NCBI RefSeq assembly: GCF_002204185.1
Contig: NZ_MXPU01000030.1
Coordinates: 1 to 39,417, forward strand
Origin: Rhizobium esperanzae
Lineage (GTDB): Bacteria > Pseudomonadota > Alphaproteobacteria > Rhizobiales > Rhizobiaceae
Direction of reading: 5' to 3'
DNA: 39,417 nucleotides
Every line of letters begins with the position of its first letter. Position 1 is the stretch's first letter. The notes beneath the pieces were generated by a model. That model had not been told where the DNA came from. It saw nothing but the letters and a program-made list of their open reading frames with translations, and made no database searches. This document shows positions 14,935 through 23,811 of this stretch, one piece after another. Position numbers and translations under genes: made by a program.

Positions 14935-15357
14935 ATGCGCCATGGTAAAGCCGGCCGCAAGCTGAATAGAACCGCAAGCCACCGCAAGGCGATGTTCGCT
15001 AACATGGCGGCTTCGCTGATTACCCACGAGCAGATCGTCACGACCCTGCCGAAAGCCAAGGAAATCCGTCCGATCGTCGAGAAGCTCGTCACGCTCGGCA
15101 AGCGCGGCGACCTGCACGCTCGCCGTCAGGCGATCTCGCAGATCCGCGATGCCGCCGTCGTCTCGAAGCTGTTCGACACGATTGCAACGCGTTACGCCAA
15201 CCGCAACGGCGGCTACCTGCGCATCATGAAGGCCGGCTTCCGCCAGGGCGACAACGCCGCCATGGCCGTGATCGAGTTCGTCGACCGCGACACCTACGCC
15301 AAGGGCGCAGCCGACAAGGCCCGCGTCGCTGCCGAAGAGCAGGCCGTCGCCGCCTAA
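14935..15357 (+). CDS. rplQ: 50S ribosomal protein L17
   Basis: The 140-aa protein begins MRHGKAGRKLNRTASHRKAM, the L17 signature, and contains ANMAASLITHEQIVTTLPKAKEIRP. L17 lies near the exit tunnel. AAAGGAGAA ahead of the ATG is a strong ribosome-binding site. The C-terminal tail is Ala-rich (AADKARVAAEEQAVAA), common in rhizobia. It is the last gene of the ribosomal cluster and is followed by a perfect terminator. Confidence 0.98.
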   Translation: MRHGKAGRKLNRTASHRKAMFANMAASLITHEQIVTTLPKAKEIRPIVEKLVTLGKRGDLHARRQAISQIRDAAVVSKLFDTIATRYANRNGGYLRIMKAGFRQGDNAAMAVIEFVDRDTYAKGAADKARVAAEEQAVAA

Positions 15358-15378
15358 GTCTTCCGCTTCGGCGGATAG

Positions 15379-15415
15379 AAAACAGCCGGGCTGCAAAGCC
15401 CGGCTGTTTTCGTTT
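15379..15415 (+). terminator. Strong intrinsic terminator ending the ribosomal cluster
   Basis: A perfect 14-bp stem (15379-15392 with 15397-15410) closes on the tetraloop GCAA. Its 3' arm ends in TTTT and is followed by CGTTT; the AAAA/TTTT symmetry means it could work on both strands. It lies 21 bp after rplQ. Confidence 0.9.
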
Positions 15416-15520
15416 GTGCATCGGTCGAAAACGGAAGCGGCGCAGCTTCTTTAGCGACGGAGCCATTCTTATGTTCGCCCAGAGCTCCAAACTGTGGAGA
15501 TTAAGAGGGAAGAAGATTCT

Positions 15521-15913
15521 ATGCGCGAAGCGCATTCTCGAGCGCAGTTCCTCCGTCTCGCGGCGGTGCTTGTGGTGATTGCGGCCGGCCTGGCGCTCAG
15601 GCGCTTCGGCTACGCGGTCGATCTGCCTTTCGTCGCCGTCAAATATGGCGGGTCGGCGCTGTGGGGAGCGATGGTCTATCTGCTGGTGGCACTCGTTCTC
15701 GGAAAGTCACCGCGGGCAGTCATTGCGGTCATGGCGCTGTTCATGGCAGTCGCAGTCGAATTGTTCCGGCTTTATCATACACCCTGGTTGGACGCGTTTC
15801 GGCTGACGACTGCAGGCGCCTTGTTGCTTGGCCGGATATTTTCCCTCTGGAACATACTGGCCTATGCGATCGGCATCGCTGCGGCCTGTGCCTTTGATCC
15901 CGCGCGCCGTTGA
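15521..15913 (+). CDS. DUF2809 family small membrane protein
   Basis: The 130-aa protein is very hydrophobic with about four membrane segments (LRLAAVLVVIAAGLALR; ALWGAMVYLLVALVLG; AVIAVMALFMAVAVELFRLY; ILAYAIGIAAACAFD). The arrangement, with VKYGGSALWGAMVY and VELFRLYHTPWLDAFRLT, matches DUF2809. Function is unknown. The frame also has a GTG at 15494, but AGAGGGAAGAAG at about 15504-15515 favours the ATG at 15521. It follows the ribosomal-cluster terminator and is convergent with msrQ, with only 9 bp between stops. Confidence 0.8.
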   Translation: MREAHSRAQFLRLAAVLVVIAAGLALRRFGYAVDLPFVAVKYGGSALWGAMVYLLVALVLGKSPRAVIAVMALFMAVAVELFRLYHTPWLDAFRLTTAGALLLGRIFSLWNILAYAIGIAAACAFDPARR

Positions 15914-15922
15914 CGGCTGGCT

Positions 15923-16579
15923 TCAGGAAACCGACGCCACCGCGCGATTGCGTTGCCGCCCCTGGCTTTTCTTCCGACTGCGCGCGATCGGCCGCCAGGA
16001 GCGGTAAAGGATGAGCGCGATGATCAACCCCACATAAATAAACTGCTCGAGATCGAGGATCTTGGTCGAAAGCGCAAAATGCAGAGCCCCGGAGGCGGCA
16101 ATGATGTAGACGAGGCGGTGCAGCCAGATCCAGCGATTGCCGAGGCGACGGATCGAGAAATTATTGGATGTCACCGCCAGGGGAATAAGCATCGCAAGGC
16201 CGGCCATGCCGAACATGATGAACGGGCGCTTCAGCACGTCATTGATGACGGCCTGAATATCCATCGCCTGGTCGAGCACCATGTAAACGGTGAAATGCAT
16301 CAGCGCGTAGTAGAAGGTCAAAAGGCCGAGAGCGCGGCGGTAGCGCAAATAATTCCAGCCGAACAACTCGCGGGCAGGGGACACCGCAAGTGTCGCGATC
16401 AGGAAGCGGATCGTCCATATGCCGAGGAAGAGCTCGAAGGTCTTGACCGGATCGGCGCCGAGCTGATCGGTCGCGCCGAGATAAAAGGTCCAGACGGCAG
16501 GCACGAGCCCGACGGTATAAAGCAGCCAGACGGAGGCAGGTTGCCAGCGCTTCGGGATGGCAAGCGACAGTTCGGCCAT
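15923..16579 (-). CDS. msrQ: MsrQ, haem-binding membrane subunit of the periplasmic methionine-sulfoxide reductase
   Basis: The 218-aa inner-membrane protein (formerly YedZ) has about six TM segments and conserved histidines in YYALMHFTVYMVL, WIWLHRLVYIIAASGALHFAL. It passes electrons to MsrP, which repairs oxidised methionines in periplasmic proteins. The longer upstream frame is the reverse reading of msrP; the true start is the ATG at 16579, sharing one base with the msrP stop (TGATG), which argues for translational coupling. The last residues form a basic cytosolic tail. Confidence 0.95.
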   Translation of the reverse strand: MAELSLAIPKRWQPASVWLLYTVGLVPAVWTFYLGATDQLGADPVKTFELFLGIWTIRFLIATLAVSPARELFGWNYLRYRRALGLLTFYYALMHFTVYMVLDQAMDIQAVINDVLKRPFIMFGMAGLAMLIPLAVTSNNFSIRRLGNRWIWLHRLVYIIAASGALHFALSTKILDLEQFIYVGLIIALILYRSWRPIARSRKKSQGRQRNRAVASVS

Positions 16580-17526
16580 CAGAAATTCGCCTTCAGGTCC
16601 ATGCCGGCATAAAGGCTCGCCACCTCGTCGGCATAGCCGTTGAAGGGCAGGGTGGGGTGGCGACTTGCGCCGAAGAAACCGCTTTCGCCGATGCGTCGTT
16701 CGCTTGCCTGGCTCCAGCGTGGATGGTCGACGGCAGGATTGACGTTGGCGTAGAAACCGTATTCCTGCGGATTTGTTACCTGCCAGGTGTTTTTCGGCTG
16801 CTGGTCGGTGAGGGTGATCCTGACGATCGACTTGATGCCCTTGAAGCCGTATTTCCACGGCACGACCAGGCGGATCGGCGCACCATTCTGGTTCGGCAGC
16901 GTTTCACCATAAAGTCCGACGGCAAGCAGCGTCAGCGGGTGGCGCGCCTCGTCCAGCCGCAGCCCCTCGACATAGGGCCAGTCGAGCGATTGGAAGAAGC
17001 CCTTCTGGCCCGGCATCTCCTCCGGCCGCACGACGGTTTCGAAGGCGACATATTTGGCGCTGCCGAGCGGCTCCACCTTGTCGAGCAGCGATGCCAGCGG
17101 AAAGCCGTCCCATGGGATGACCATCGACCAGGCCTCGACGCAGCGCATCCGGTAGGTGCGCTCCTCGATCGGGAATTCCTTCATCAGCGCCTCGAGGTCG
17201 AAGGTGCCTGGTTTGTTGACCATGCCGTCGACCTTGATCGTCCAGGGCAGCGGCTTGAAAGCGCCGGAATTCGCTGCGGGGTCGCCCTTGTCGAGGCCGA
17301 ACTCATAGAAATTATTGTAGGTCGTGACGTCCTTGATCGGTGTCGTCTTCTCATCGACCTTGTACTTGCTCTCGACGGCGGAAAGGGCGGCCGCGCTCGC
17401 CTTGCCGGCGCCATAGAGCGCCATGGCGCCAAGCGCTGCGGCGCCCAGGAATTCACGGCGGCGCAGATAGATCTGGCGCGGCGTGATCTCCGACGACGCG
17501 ATCTTCGGGGGGCGATAGCTTGGCAT
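16579..17526 (-). CDS. msrP: MsrP, periplasmic molybdopterin protein-methionine-sulfoxide reductase
   Basis: The 315-aa protein has a twin-arginine signal (RRREFLGAAALG, residues 22-33), so it is exported folded with its molybdenum cofactor. The sulfite-oxidase-type core follows, with Mo-ligand Cys129 in YRMRCVEAWSMVIPW and later RLVVPWKYGFKGIKSIV. It reduces methionine sulfoxide in periplasmic proteins using electrons from MsrQ. An upstream start at 17583 would push the Tat motif to residue 41, so the ATG at 17526 is chosen; GGAGG lies just before it. It is divergent from ilvD. Confidence 0.95.
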   Translation of the reverse strand: MPSYRPPKIASSEITPRQIYLRRREFLGAAALGAMALYGAGKASAAALSAVESKYKVDEKTTPIKDVTTYNNFYEFGLDKGDPAANSGAFKPLPWTIKVDGMVNKPGTFDLEALMKEFPIEERTYRMRCVEAWSMVIPWDGFPLASLLDKVEPLGSAKYVAFETVVRPEEMPGQKGFFQSLDWPYVEGLRLDEARHPLTLLAVGLYGETLPNQNGAPIRLVVPWKYGFKGIKSIVRITLTDQQPKNTWQVTNPQEYGFYANVNPAVDHPRWSQASERRIGESGFFGASRHPTLPFNGYADEVASLYAGMDLKANF

Positions 17527-17651
17527 GTCGAAAACCTCCAGGGCGGATATTCCGAGTATAGTCCTTAAACGAACCGCCCGCATGTTTGGATCAATCTCTA
17601 TGCCTTGAATATTGCCGACGGGAAGCCAATTTTTTGTGTTCGGCTGTGATG

Positions 17652-17690
17652 GAATAGGTTGTAACCAAAGGGCTCGCCAACCGTATATAT
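17652..17690. promoter_or_regulatory. Candidate overlapping divergent promoters for msrPQ and ilvD
   Basis: On the minus strand TTGGCG (17680-17675), a 17-bp spacer and CTATTC (17657-17652) point toward msrP. On the plus strand TTGTAA (17659-17664), an 18-bp spacer and GTATAT (17683-17688) point toward ilvD. The two candidates interlock in one short stretch. Both matches are moderate and unproven. Confidence 0.3.
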
Positions 17691-17865
17691 TCGAATGGCC
17701 CTCAACGCGCTTCTCCCGCCAGCGTACCGGATTTGGCTTTGCCGGTAGTGACAGCCCCCATCGATTGGATTAGGACAATTCCAAAAAGCGGCGTTCGCCC
17801 GGCCCTGAGGCTTCATTGCCGCCCCGGCTTCGCCTGATGTTTCCGACATGTCGAGGAAGACACCG

Positions 17866-19704
17866 ATGCCAGCTTACCGTTCCAGAACCACGACCCACGG
17901 CCGCAACATGGCGGGCGCGCGCGGCCTTTGGCGGGCCACGGGCATGAAGGATTCGGATTTCGGCAAGCCGATCATCGCGGTGGTGAATTCCTTCACCCAA
18001 TTCGTTCCGGGCCATGTGCATCTGAAGGATCTCGGCCAGCTGGTCGCTCGCGAAATCGAGGCGGCCGGCGGCGTCGCCAAGGAATTCAACACGATCGCGG
18101 TCGACGACGGCATCGCCATGGGCCATGACGGCATGCTCTATTCGCTGCCGTCGCGCGAGTTGATCGCCGACAGTGTCGAATACATGGTCAATGCCCATTG
18201 CGCCGACGCCATGGTCTGCATTTCCAACTGCGACAAGATCACCCCCGGCATGCTGATGGCGTCGCTGCGCCTCAACATCCCCACGGTCTTCGTTTCCGGC
18301 GGTCCGATGGAAGCGGGCAAGGTCGTCCTGCACGGCAAGCAACACGCGCTCGACCTCGTCGATGCCATGGTCGCGGCTGCCGATGACAAGATCTCCGATG
18401 AAGACGTCAAGGTTATCGAGCGTTCAGCCTGTCCGACCTGCGGCTCGTGCTCCGGCATGTTCACGGCGAACTCGATGAATTGCCTGACCGAGGCGCTCGG
18501 CCTGTCGCTGCCCGGCAACGGCTCGACGCTTGCCACCCATGCCGATCGCAAGCGCCTCTTCGTCGAGGCCGGCCACCTGATCGTCGATCTCGCCCGCCGC
18601 TATTACGAGCAGGACGACGTCAAGGCGCTGCCGCGCACCATAGCCTCCAAGCAGGCTTTCGAGAATGCCATGGCGCTCGATATCGCCATGGGCGGTTCGA
18701 CCAACACGGTCCTGCACATCCTTGCAGCCGCCCACGAAGGGGAGGTCGATTTCACCATGGCCGATATCGACGCACTGTCGCGCCGGGTGCCGTGCCTGTC
18801 GAAGGTCGCGCCCGCCAAGAGCGATGTGCATATGGAAGATGTCCACCGCGCCGGCGGCATCATGTCGATCCTCGGTGAGCTCGATAAGGGCGGCCTACTG
18901 AACCGCGATTGCCCGACCGTCCATGCCGAGACGCTCGGCGATGCGATCGATCGCTGGGATATCACCCGCACCAACAGCGACACCGTCCGCAACTTCTATC
19001 GCGCCGCTCCCGGCGGCATCCCGACCCAGGTTGCTTTCAGCCAGGAGGCCCGTTGGGACGAGCTCGACACCGATCGCCAGCACGGCGTCATCCGCTCGGT
19101 CGAGCATCCCTTCTCCAAGGATGGCGGTCTTGCCGTGCTGAAGGGTAATCTCGCGGTCGACGGCTGCATCGTCAAGACGGCCGGCGTCGATGAATCGATC
19201 CTGAAATTCTCCGGCCCGGCCCGGGTCTTCGAAAGTCAGGATGCGTCGGTCAAGGCGATCCTCGCCAACGAGATCAAGGCCGGCGACGTCGTCGTCATCC
19301 GCTACGAAGGCCCGAAGGGCGGTCCCGGCATGCAGGAAATGCTCTATCCGACGAGCTACCTGAAGTCGAAGGGCCTCGGCAAGGCCTGCGCGCTGATCAC
19401 CGACGGCCGCTTCTCCGGCGGCACCTCCGGCCTTTCGATCGGCCACGTCTCGCCGGAAGCGGCGAATGGCGGGACGATCGGCCTGGTGCGCGAAGGCGAC
19501 ATCATCGATATCGATATCCCGAACCGCACGATCAGCCTGCGCGTCGGCGAGGCCGAACTCGCCGCCCGCCGCGCCGAGCAGGACGGCAAGGGCTGGCAGC
19601 CGACCGAGGTTCGCAAACGCAATGTGACCACAGCGCTGAAGGCCTATGCGGCTTTCGCAACCAGCGCCGACCGCGGCGCCGTGCGGGATCTCAACGCCCG
19701 CTGA
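17866..19704 (+). CDS. ilvD: Dihydroxy-acid dehydratase
   Basis: The 612-aa cytosolic Fe-S enzyme dehydrates 2,3-dihydroxyisovalerate and 2,3-dihydroxy-3-methylvalerate in valine, isoleucine and leucine synthesis. Cluster-ligand motifs are visible as CISNCDKITPG (Cys122) and CPTCGSCSGMFTANSMN (about 192-208); the C-terminal SxGRFSGGTSGLSIGHVSPEAANGG region is also conserved. An ATG at 17848 would add six residues; GAGGAAG located six bases before 17866 favours the later start. The gene stands alone. A tRNA-like sequence starts at its stop codon. Confidence 0.97.
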   Translation: MPAYRSRTTTHGRNMAGARGLWRATGMKDSDFGKPIIAVVNSFTQFVPGHVHLKDLGQLVAREIEAAGGVAKEFNTIAVDDGIAMGHDGMLYSLPSRELIADSVEYMVNAHCADAMVCISNCDKITPGMLMASLRLNIPTVFVSGGPMEAGKVVLHGKQHALDLVDAMVAAADDKISDEDVKVIERSACPTCGSCSGMFTANSMNCLTEALGLSLPGNGSTLATHADRKRLFVEAGHLIVDLARRYYEQDDVKALPRTIASKQAFENAMALDIAMGGSTNTVLHILAAAHEGEVDFTMADIDALSRRVPCLSKVAPAKSDVHMEDVHRAGGIMSILGELDKGGLLNRDCPTVHAETLGDAIDRWDITRTNSDTVRNFYRAAPGGIPTQVAFSQEARWDELDTDRQHGVIRSVEHPFSKDGGLAVLKGNLAVDGCIVKTAGVDESILKFSGPARVFESQDASVKAILANEIKAGDVVVIRYEGPKGGPGMQEMLYPTSYLKSKGLGKACALITDGRFSGGTSGLSIGHVSPEAANGGTIGLVREGDIIDIDIPNRTISLRVGEAELAARRAEQDGKGWQPTEVRKRNVTTALKAYAAFATSADRGAVRDLNAR

Positions 19705-19750
<46 letters not shown>

Positions 19751-19762
<12 letters not shown>

Positions 19763-19786
19763 GTCAAAACGGCCGGTTGATGTTTT
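19751..19786 (+). terminator. Possible terminator hairpin after ilvD
   Basis: AACCGGCC (19752-19759) pairs with GGCCGGTT (19771-19778), and TTTTT follows after four bases (19782-19786). It overlaps the 3' end of the convergent minus-strand gene and could stop ilvD transcripts. Confidence 0.45.
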
Positions 19787-20111
19787 TGTAGGTCTCGCCG
19801 AGCTGCTTCATCCGCTCGTCATAGGCAGCCTTGATACAGGCCGCGTCGGCCCCGCATTCCTGTCGCTTCTTCAGCCAGGCGGTCTGCTCGTCCTGCAATG
19901 TTCCGCGCGAGCCCATGGCCAGCAGCCCGGAGAGCAGCTCGAAGGTCGTCACCATCTTGACGTCGGCGTCGTTGAGGGCGCGGTTGTCGCAGATCGCCTT
20001 TTCGTCCGGCTTCAATTCCTTCGCATCACAATCGAAGCTCGCCGACCATGCCGGATCCGATGGGAAAATCAGGATCGCCAAACCAAGCGCGGCCGACATT
20101 CGCCATGTCAT
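19764..20111 (-). CDS. Secreted LprI-like / DUF1311 protein
   Basis: The 115-aa precursor has a signal peptide (about 1-24, ending PAWSA) and a short mature domain with two Cys pairs, FDCDAKELKPDEKAICDNRAL and QECGADAACIKAAYDERM. This matches the LprI/DUF1311 N-terminal domain, seen in periplasmic proteins including lysozyme inhibitors; the actual role here is unknown. Three ATGs lie in tandem (20117, 20114, 20111). AAGGAAG ends at the first, so the third has the best spacing. It probably shares a transcript with the DUF1232 gene 22 bp upstream. Confidence 0.75.
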   Translation of the reverse strand: MTWRMSAALGLAILIFPSDPAWSASFDCDAKELKPDEKAICDNRALNDADVKMVTTFELLSGLLAMGSRGTLQDEQTAWLKKRQECGADAACIKAAYDERMKQLGETYKNINRPF

Positions 20112-20133
20112 CATCATCTTCCTTTGTTGCCGA

Positions 20134-20514
20134 TCAAATCAGCTTGCGCACTGCCAGAGCCAGAAAGATGATGCAGGCGAGCCAGACGACAAGGATGAAG
20201 ATCAATCCTGCCCGGCCGGCCGGGCGTTCGATCCGCCTCGCAGCTTCGACGCGAAGCGCAGCCATCACCTCTGCTGGAACAAGACGCGTCGCCAGCAGGA
20301 TGCCGAGCGGAACGATGACGAGATCGTCGAGATAGCCGAGCACGGGAATGAAATCGGGGATCAAATCGATCGGCGAAAGCGCATAGGCTGCGACAGCACC
20401 GGCGACCGCCTTCGCATACCAGGGCACGCGAGGATCGCGGGCGGCAAGCCATAGCGCTACGATGTCACGCTTCAGTGACTTTGCCCAGATTTTGGCTTTT
20501 GATATCAGTTCCAT
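20134..20514 (-). CDS. DUF1232 (YkvA-type) membrane protein
   Basis: The 126-aa protein has the DUF1232 signature AYALSPIDLIPDFIPVLGYLDDLVIVPLG (about residues 44-72) and a C-terminal membrane helix (LIFILVVWLACIIFLALAV). The family is widespread but has no assigned biochemical role. It lies upstream of the LprI-like gene on the same strand, 22 bp apart, and is divergent from the Do-type protease, with 133 bp between their starts. Confidence 0.85.
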   Translation of the reverse strand: MELISKAKIWAKSLKRDIVALWLAARDPRVPWYAKAVAGAVAAYALSPIDLIPDFIPVLGYLDDLVIVPLGILLATRLVPAEVMAALRVEAARRIERPAGRAGLIFILVVWLACIIFLALAVRKLI

Positions 20515-20647
20515 GGCTGATCTTCCTGAATCAAATTCGCAGCGACTTCAGGGCATACCCTTGCCTTATTCTTCCATGCTTCCGCCCTCTTTCCTTTCTA
20601 GCGTCGGACGCTACAACGTTGCTCAAGAGGATTCAAAAGGGATACCC

Positions 20648-22051
20648 ATGCAAGGCCTGTTCAAGCGCGCCTCCGTTTCGCTGTTCGCTCTCATGCTCGT
20701 TCTGCCGGCTGCAGCCCAGGCGCAGACGGCAAAGACGGTGCCTGAGAGCCAGATGCAGATGCAGCTCTCCTTCGCGCCGCTGGTCAAGCAGACGTCGGGC
20801 GCAGTCGTCAACGTCTATGCGGAAAAGATCATCCAGCGCCAGTCGCCCTTTGCCGGCGATCCCTTCTTCGAGCAGTTTTTCGGCCAGCAGATGCCGAATC
20901 GATCCGAGAAGCAGTCCTCGCTCGGTTCCGGCGTCATCGTCGAGGCGAACGGCACCGTCGTCACCAACAATCACGTCGTCGAAGGCGCCGACGACATCAA
21001 GGTGGCGCTGTCGGATGGCCGCGAATTCCCCTGCAAGGTGGTGCTGCGTGACGACCGCGTCGACCTCGCCGTGCTGAAGATCGACACAAAGGAGAGCTTC
21101 CCGACGCTGCCGATCGGCAATTCCGATAATGTCGAGGTCGGCGATCTCGTACTGGCGATCGGCAATCCCTTCGGTGTCGGGCAGACCGTGACGAGCGGTA
21201 TCGTCTCCGCACTTGCCCGCAACCAGGTGGTCAAGAACGAGTTCGGCTTCTTCATCCAGACCGACGCATCGATCAATCCGGGCAATTCCGGCGGCGCGTT
21301 GATGAACATGAAAGGCGAGCTGATCGGCATCAACACCGCGATCTTCTCGCGCGGCGGCGGCTCGAACGGGATCGGCTTTGCCATTCCCGCCAATCTCGTC
21401 AAAGTCTTCCTCGCTTCCGCCGATGCCGGCGTCAAATCCTTCGAGCGGCCCTATGTCGGCGCGAGCTTCGATGCGGTGACGTCGGAAGTCGCCGAAGCCC
21501 TTGGACTCAACAAAGTGCGCGGCGCCCTCGTCGTCAAGGTTTCGGAAGGCAGCCCGGCGGCGAAGGCCGGGCTGAAGGCCGGTCAGATCGTCACATCAGT
21601 CAACGGCATCGCAGTCGAGCATCCGGACGCATTGCTCTATCGCCTGACGACAGCCGGCCTCGGCAAATCGGTCAATCTGACCGTCATCGACAATGGTCGC
21701 GAGGAGCAGTTGTCGTTGGCGCTCGACCGCGCCCCGGAAACCTCGCCGCGCGACCAGCGCGTTATCGGCGGGCGCACGCCCTTTACCGGCGCCGTCGTCG
21801 AAAACCTGTCGCCGCGTGTCGCAGACGAATTGCGCATGCCCTCGGAATCGGCAGGCGTCGTCGTTGCCGATGTCAAGGAGGATTCGCCGGCAGCCCGCCT
21901 TGGTTTTGAGCCCAAGGATATCATCGTCTCGATCAACGGGACGGAAGTGAAATCGACCAAAGAGCTCTCCCAGATTGCCGAAAGCGACCCTGGCCTCTGG
22001 CGGGTCGAGATCGAGCGCGATGGTCAGCGCATCAGGCAGTTCTTTCGATGA
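20648..22051 (+). CDS. Do-family periplasmic serine protease (DegP/DegQ type)
   Basis: The 467-aa protein has a signal peptide (about 1-26, ending AAQAQ), a trypsin-like domain with triad His109 (NNHVVEGAD), Asp139 (VDLAVLKID) and Ser214 (NPGNSGGALM), and two PDZ domains (about 265-355 and 370-465). It degrades or refolds misfolded periplasmic proteins. A frame reaching 20462 would precede the signal peptide and overlap the divergent gene, so the ATG at 20648 is chosen (AAAAGGG upstream). Its stop overlaps rarA by four bases. Whether it is DegP or DegQ cannot be settled here. Confidence 0.93.
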   Translation: MQGLFKRASVSLFALMLVLPAAAQAQTAKTVPESQMQMQLSFAPLVKQTSGAVVNVYAEKIIQRQSPFAGDPFFEQFFGQQMPNRSEKQSSLGSGVIVEANGTVVTNNHVVEGADDIKVALSDGREFPCKVVLRDDRVDLAVLKIDTKESFPTLPIGNSDNVEVGDLVLAIGNPFGVGQTVTSGIVSALARNQVVKNEFGFFIQTDASINPGNSGGALMNMKGELIGINTAIFSRGGGSNGIGFAIPANLVKVFLASADAGVKSFERPYVGASFDAVTSEVAEALGLNKVRGALVVKVSEGSPAAKAGLKAGQIVTSVNGIAVEHPDALLYRLTTAGLGKSVNLTVIDNGREEQLSLALDRAPETSPRDQRVIGGRTPFTGAVVENLSPRVADELRMPSESAGVVVADVKEDSPAARLGFEPKDIIVSINGTEVKSTKELSQIAESDPGLWRVEIERDGQRIRQFFR

Positions 22052-23364
22052 GCAATGATCTCTTCGCGCCGCGTGTTCCGGAAGAGGTTGCCGCCAGGCG
22101 GCCGCTTGCCGACCGGTTGCGGCCGAGGACGCTTGCCGATGTCACCGGTCAGGAACATCTGACCGGTGAGGACGGCGTGCTGAAGAGGATGATCGAAAGT
22201 GGTTCGCTCGGTTCGATGATCTTCTGGGGTCCGCCCGGCACCGGCAAAACGACGGTAGCGCGGCTGCTTTCCGGTGAGGCGGGGCTGGCCTTCGAGCAGA
22301 TATCGGCGATCTTTTCCGGCGTCGCCGATCTGAAGAAGGTGTTCGAGGCGGCTCGCATGCGCCGCATGGACGGCCGCCAGACGCTGCTATTCGTCGATGA
22401 GATCCACCGTTTCAACCGAGCCCAGCAGGACAGTTTCCTGCCTGTTATGGAGGACGGCACCGTCATCCTCGTCGGCGCCACCACCGAAAATCCCTCCTTC
22501 GAACTCAACGCCGCTCTATTGTCGCGCGCTCGCGTCCTCACTTTCAAGTCGCATGACGAGGAGAGCCTGGAGGAGTTGCTGACACGCGCCGAGGCGATCG
22601 AGCAGAGGCCGCTGCCTCTGACCGAGGAGGCCCGCGCCAGTTTGATCCGCATGGCCGATGGCGACGGCCGCGCGGTGCTGACGCTTGCCGAAGAGGTCTG
22701 GCGTGCCGCCCGCGAGGGCGAGAGCTTCGACACCGAAGGCCTGACGCGCATCGTCCAGCGCCGCGCCCCGGTTTACGACAAGGCGCAGGACGGTCACTAC
22801 AACCTCATTTCGGCGCTGCATAAATCGGTGCGCGGTTCGGACCCGGATGCTGCGCTCTATTATCTCGCCCGCATGTTCGATGCCGGCGAGGATCCCCTCT
22901 ATCTCGGCCGGCGTCTGGTGCGCATGGCGGTGGAGGATATCGGGCTTGCCGATCCACAGGCGCTGGTGATCTGCAACGCCGCCAAGGATGCCTATGACTA
23001 TCTCGGATCGCCGGAGGGGGAGCTGGCGCTCGCCCAGGCCTGCGTCTATCTCGCCACCGCTCCGAAATCGAACGCCGTTTATACCGCCTTCAAGGCGGCA
23101 AGCCAGGCCGCGAAACAGAACGGTTCGCTGCTGCCGCCCAAGCATATCCTCAATGCGCCGACCAAGCTGATGAAAGGCGAGGGCTATGGTGAAGGTTATC
23201 GCTACGACCATGACGAGCCGGATGCCTTTTCCGGCCAGGATTATTTCCCGGAGAAAATGGGCCGCCAGACCTTCTACGATCCGCCGGAACGCGGTTTTGA
23301 ACGCGACATCCGCAAGCGGCTGGAATGGTGGGCGAAGCTTCGTAAGGAGCGCAATCCGCGCTGA
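22048..23364 (+). CDS. rarA: Replication-associated recombination protein RarA (MgsA)
   Basis: The 438-aa cytosolic AAA+ ATPase has Walker A GPPGTGKTT (61-69), Walker B LLFVDEIHR (about 113-121), an arginine-finger region (LLSRARVLTF) and the MgsA C-terminal domain ending EYRYDH-like GYGEGYRYDHDEPDAF. It acts at stalled replication forks with clamp-loader-like activity. The ATGA overlap with the protease gene implies translational coupling, a pairing seen in related rhizobia. It is convergent with the DUF1883 gene, 12 bp away. Confidence 0.95.
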   Translation: MSNDLFAPRVPEEVAARRPLADRLRPRTLADVTGQEHLTGEDGVLKRMIESGSLGSMIFWGPPGTGKTTVARLLSGEAGLAFEQISAIFSGVADLKKVFEAARMRRMDGRQTLLFVDEIHRFNRAQQDSFLPVMEDGTVILVGATTENPSFELNAALLSRARVLTFKSHDEESLEELLTRAEAIEQRPLPLTEEARASLIRMADGDGRAVLTLAEEVWRAAREGESFDTEGLTRIVQRRAPVYDKAQDGHYNLISALHKSVRGSDPDAALYYLARMFDAGEDPLYLGRRLVRMAVEDIGLADPQALVICNAAKDAYDYLGSPEGELALAQACVYLATAPKSNAVYTAFKAASQAAKQNGSLLPPKHILNAPTKLMKGEGYGEGYRYDHDEPDAFSGQDYFPEKMGRQTFYDPPERGFERDIRKRLEWWAKLRKERNPR

Positions 23365-23376
23365 GCCGTCCGAATG

Positions 23377-23688
23377 TCAGGAAGAACGCGGCGTCTTCTG
23401 ATTGGGTGGCGCGGCGATCACCTTGACAGCAGATTCGGCAAGGCCGTGGTGGCCTTCCATATCGACGACGACGTGCCAGTGGCCGCTTTCCGGAACGGTG
23501 AGCTTGACGGGTGACTTGCGCGCCACGCCGCCAATATATTTGAAATCGAGAACCTCGGTGAACCGCTGGAAGTTCGGCGCCGTCATCAGACGAACATTGT
23601 TCACCGCATTCAGCGACACCTCGACGATCGTTCCGGCTCGCTGTTCCTTGAGATCGTAATGGGTGAAGCGGAAATTCGGTTTCGGCAT
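23377..23688 (-). CDS. DUF1883 family protein
   Basis: The 103-aa protein (MPKPNFRFTHYDLKEQRAG; later PVKLTVPESGHWHVVVDMEGH) matches DUF1883, a small beta-rich domain of unknown function, sometimes fused to TIR-type domains in other species but standing alone here. An in-frame TTG at 23709 would add seven residues; neither start has a strong ribosome-binding site, so the ATG is preferred. There is no signal peptide. It is convergent with rarA. Confidence 0.8.
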   Translation of the reverse strand: MPKPNFRFTHYDLKEQRAGTIVEVSLNAVNNVRLMTAPNFQRFTEVLDFKYIGGVARKSPVKLTVPESGHWHVVVDMEGHHGLAESAVKVIAAPPNQKTPRSS

Positions 23689-23811
23689 AGGTCTCGTGGC
23701 ATCTGACAACTTGGCGACGAGATTTTACCAGCATGCCGGTTAACGAAAAGTTGGAATCGGCCCCTTCAGCCCATGCCTTCTCTCGCTGCGTGGAAAACAC
23801 GTGCAGAGGGC

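Noticed and set aside
20462..20647. N-terminal extension of the Do-family protease
   Set aside because: It would place 62 residues before an evident signal peptide and overlap the start of the divergent DUF1232 gene.
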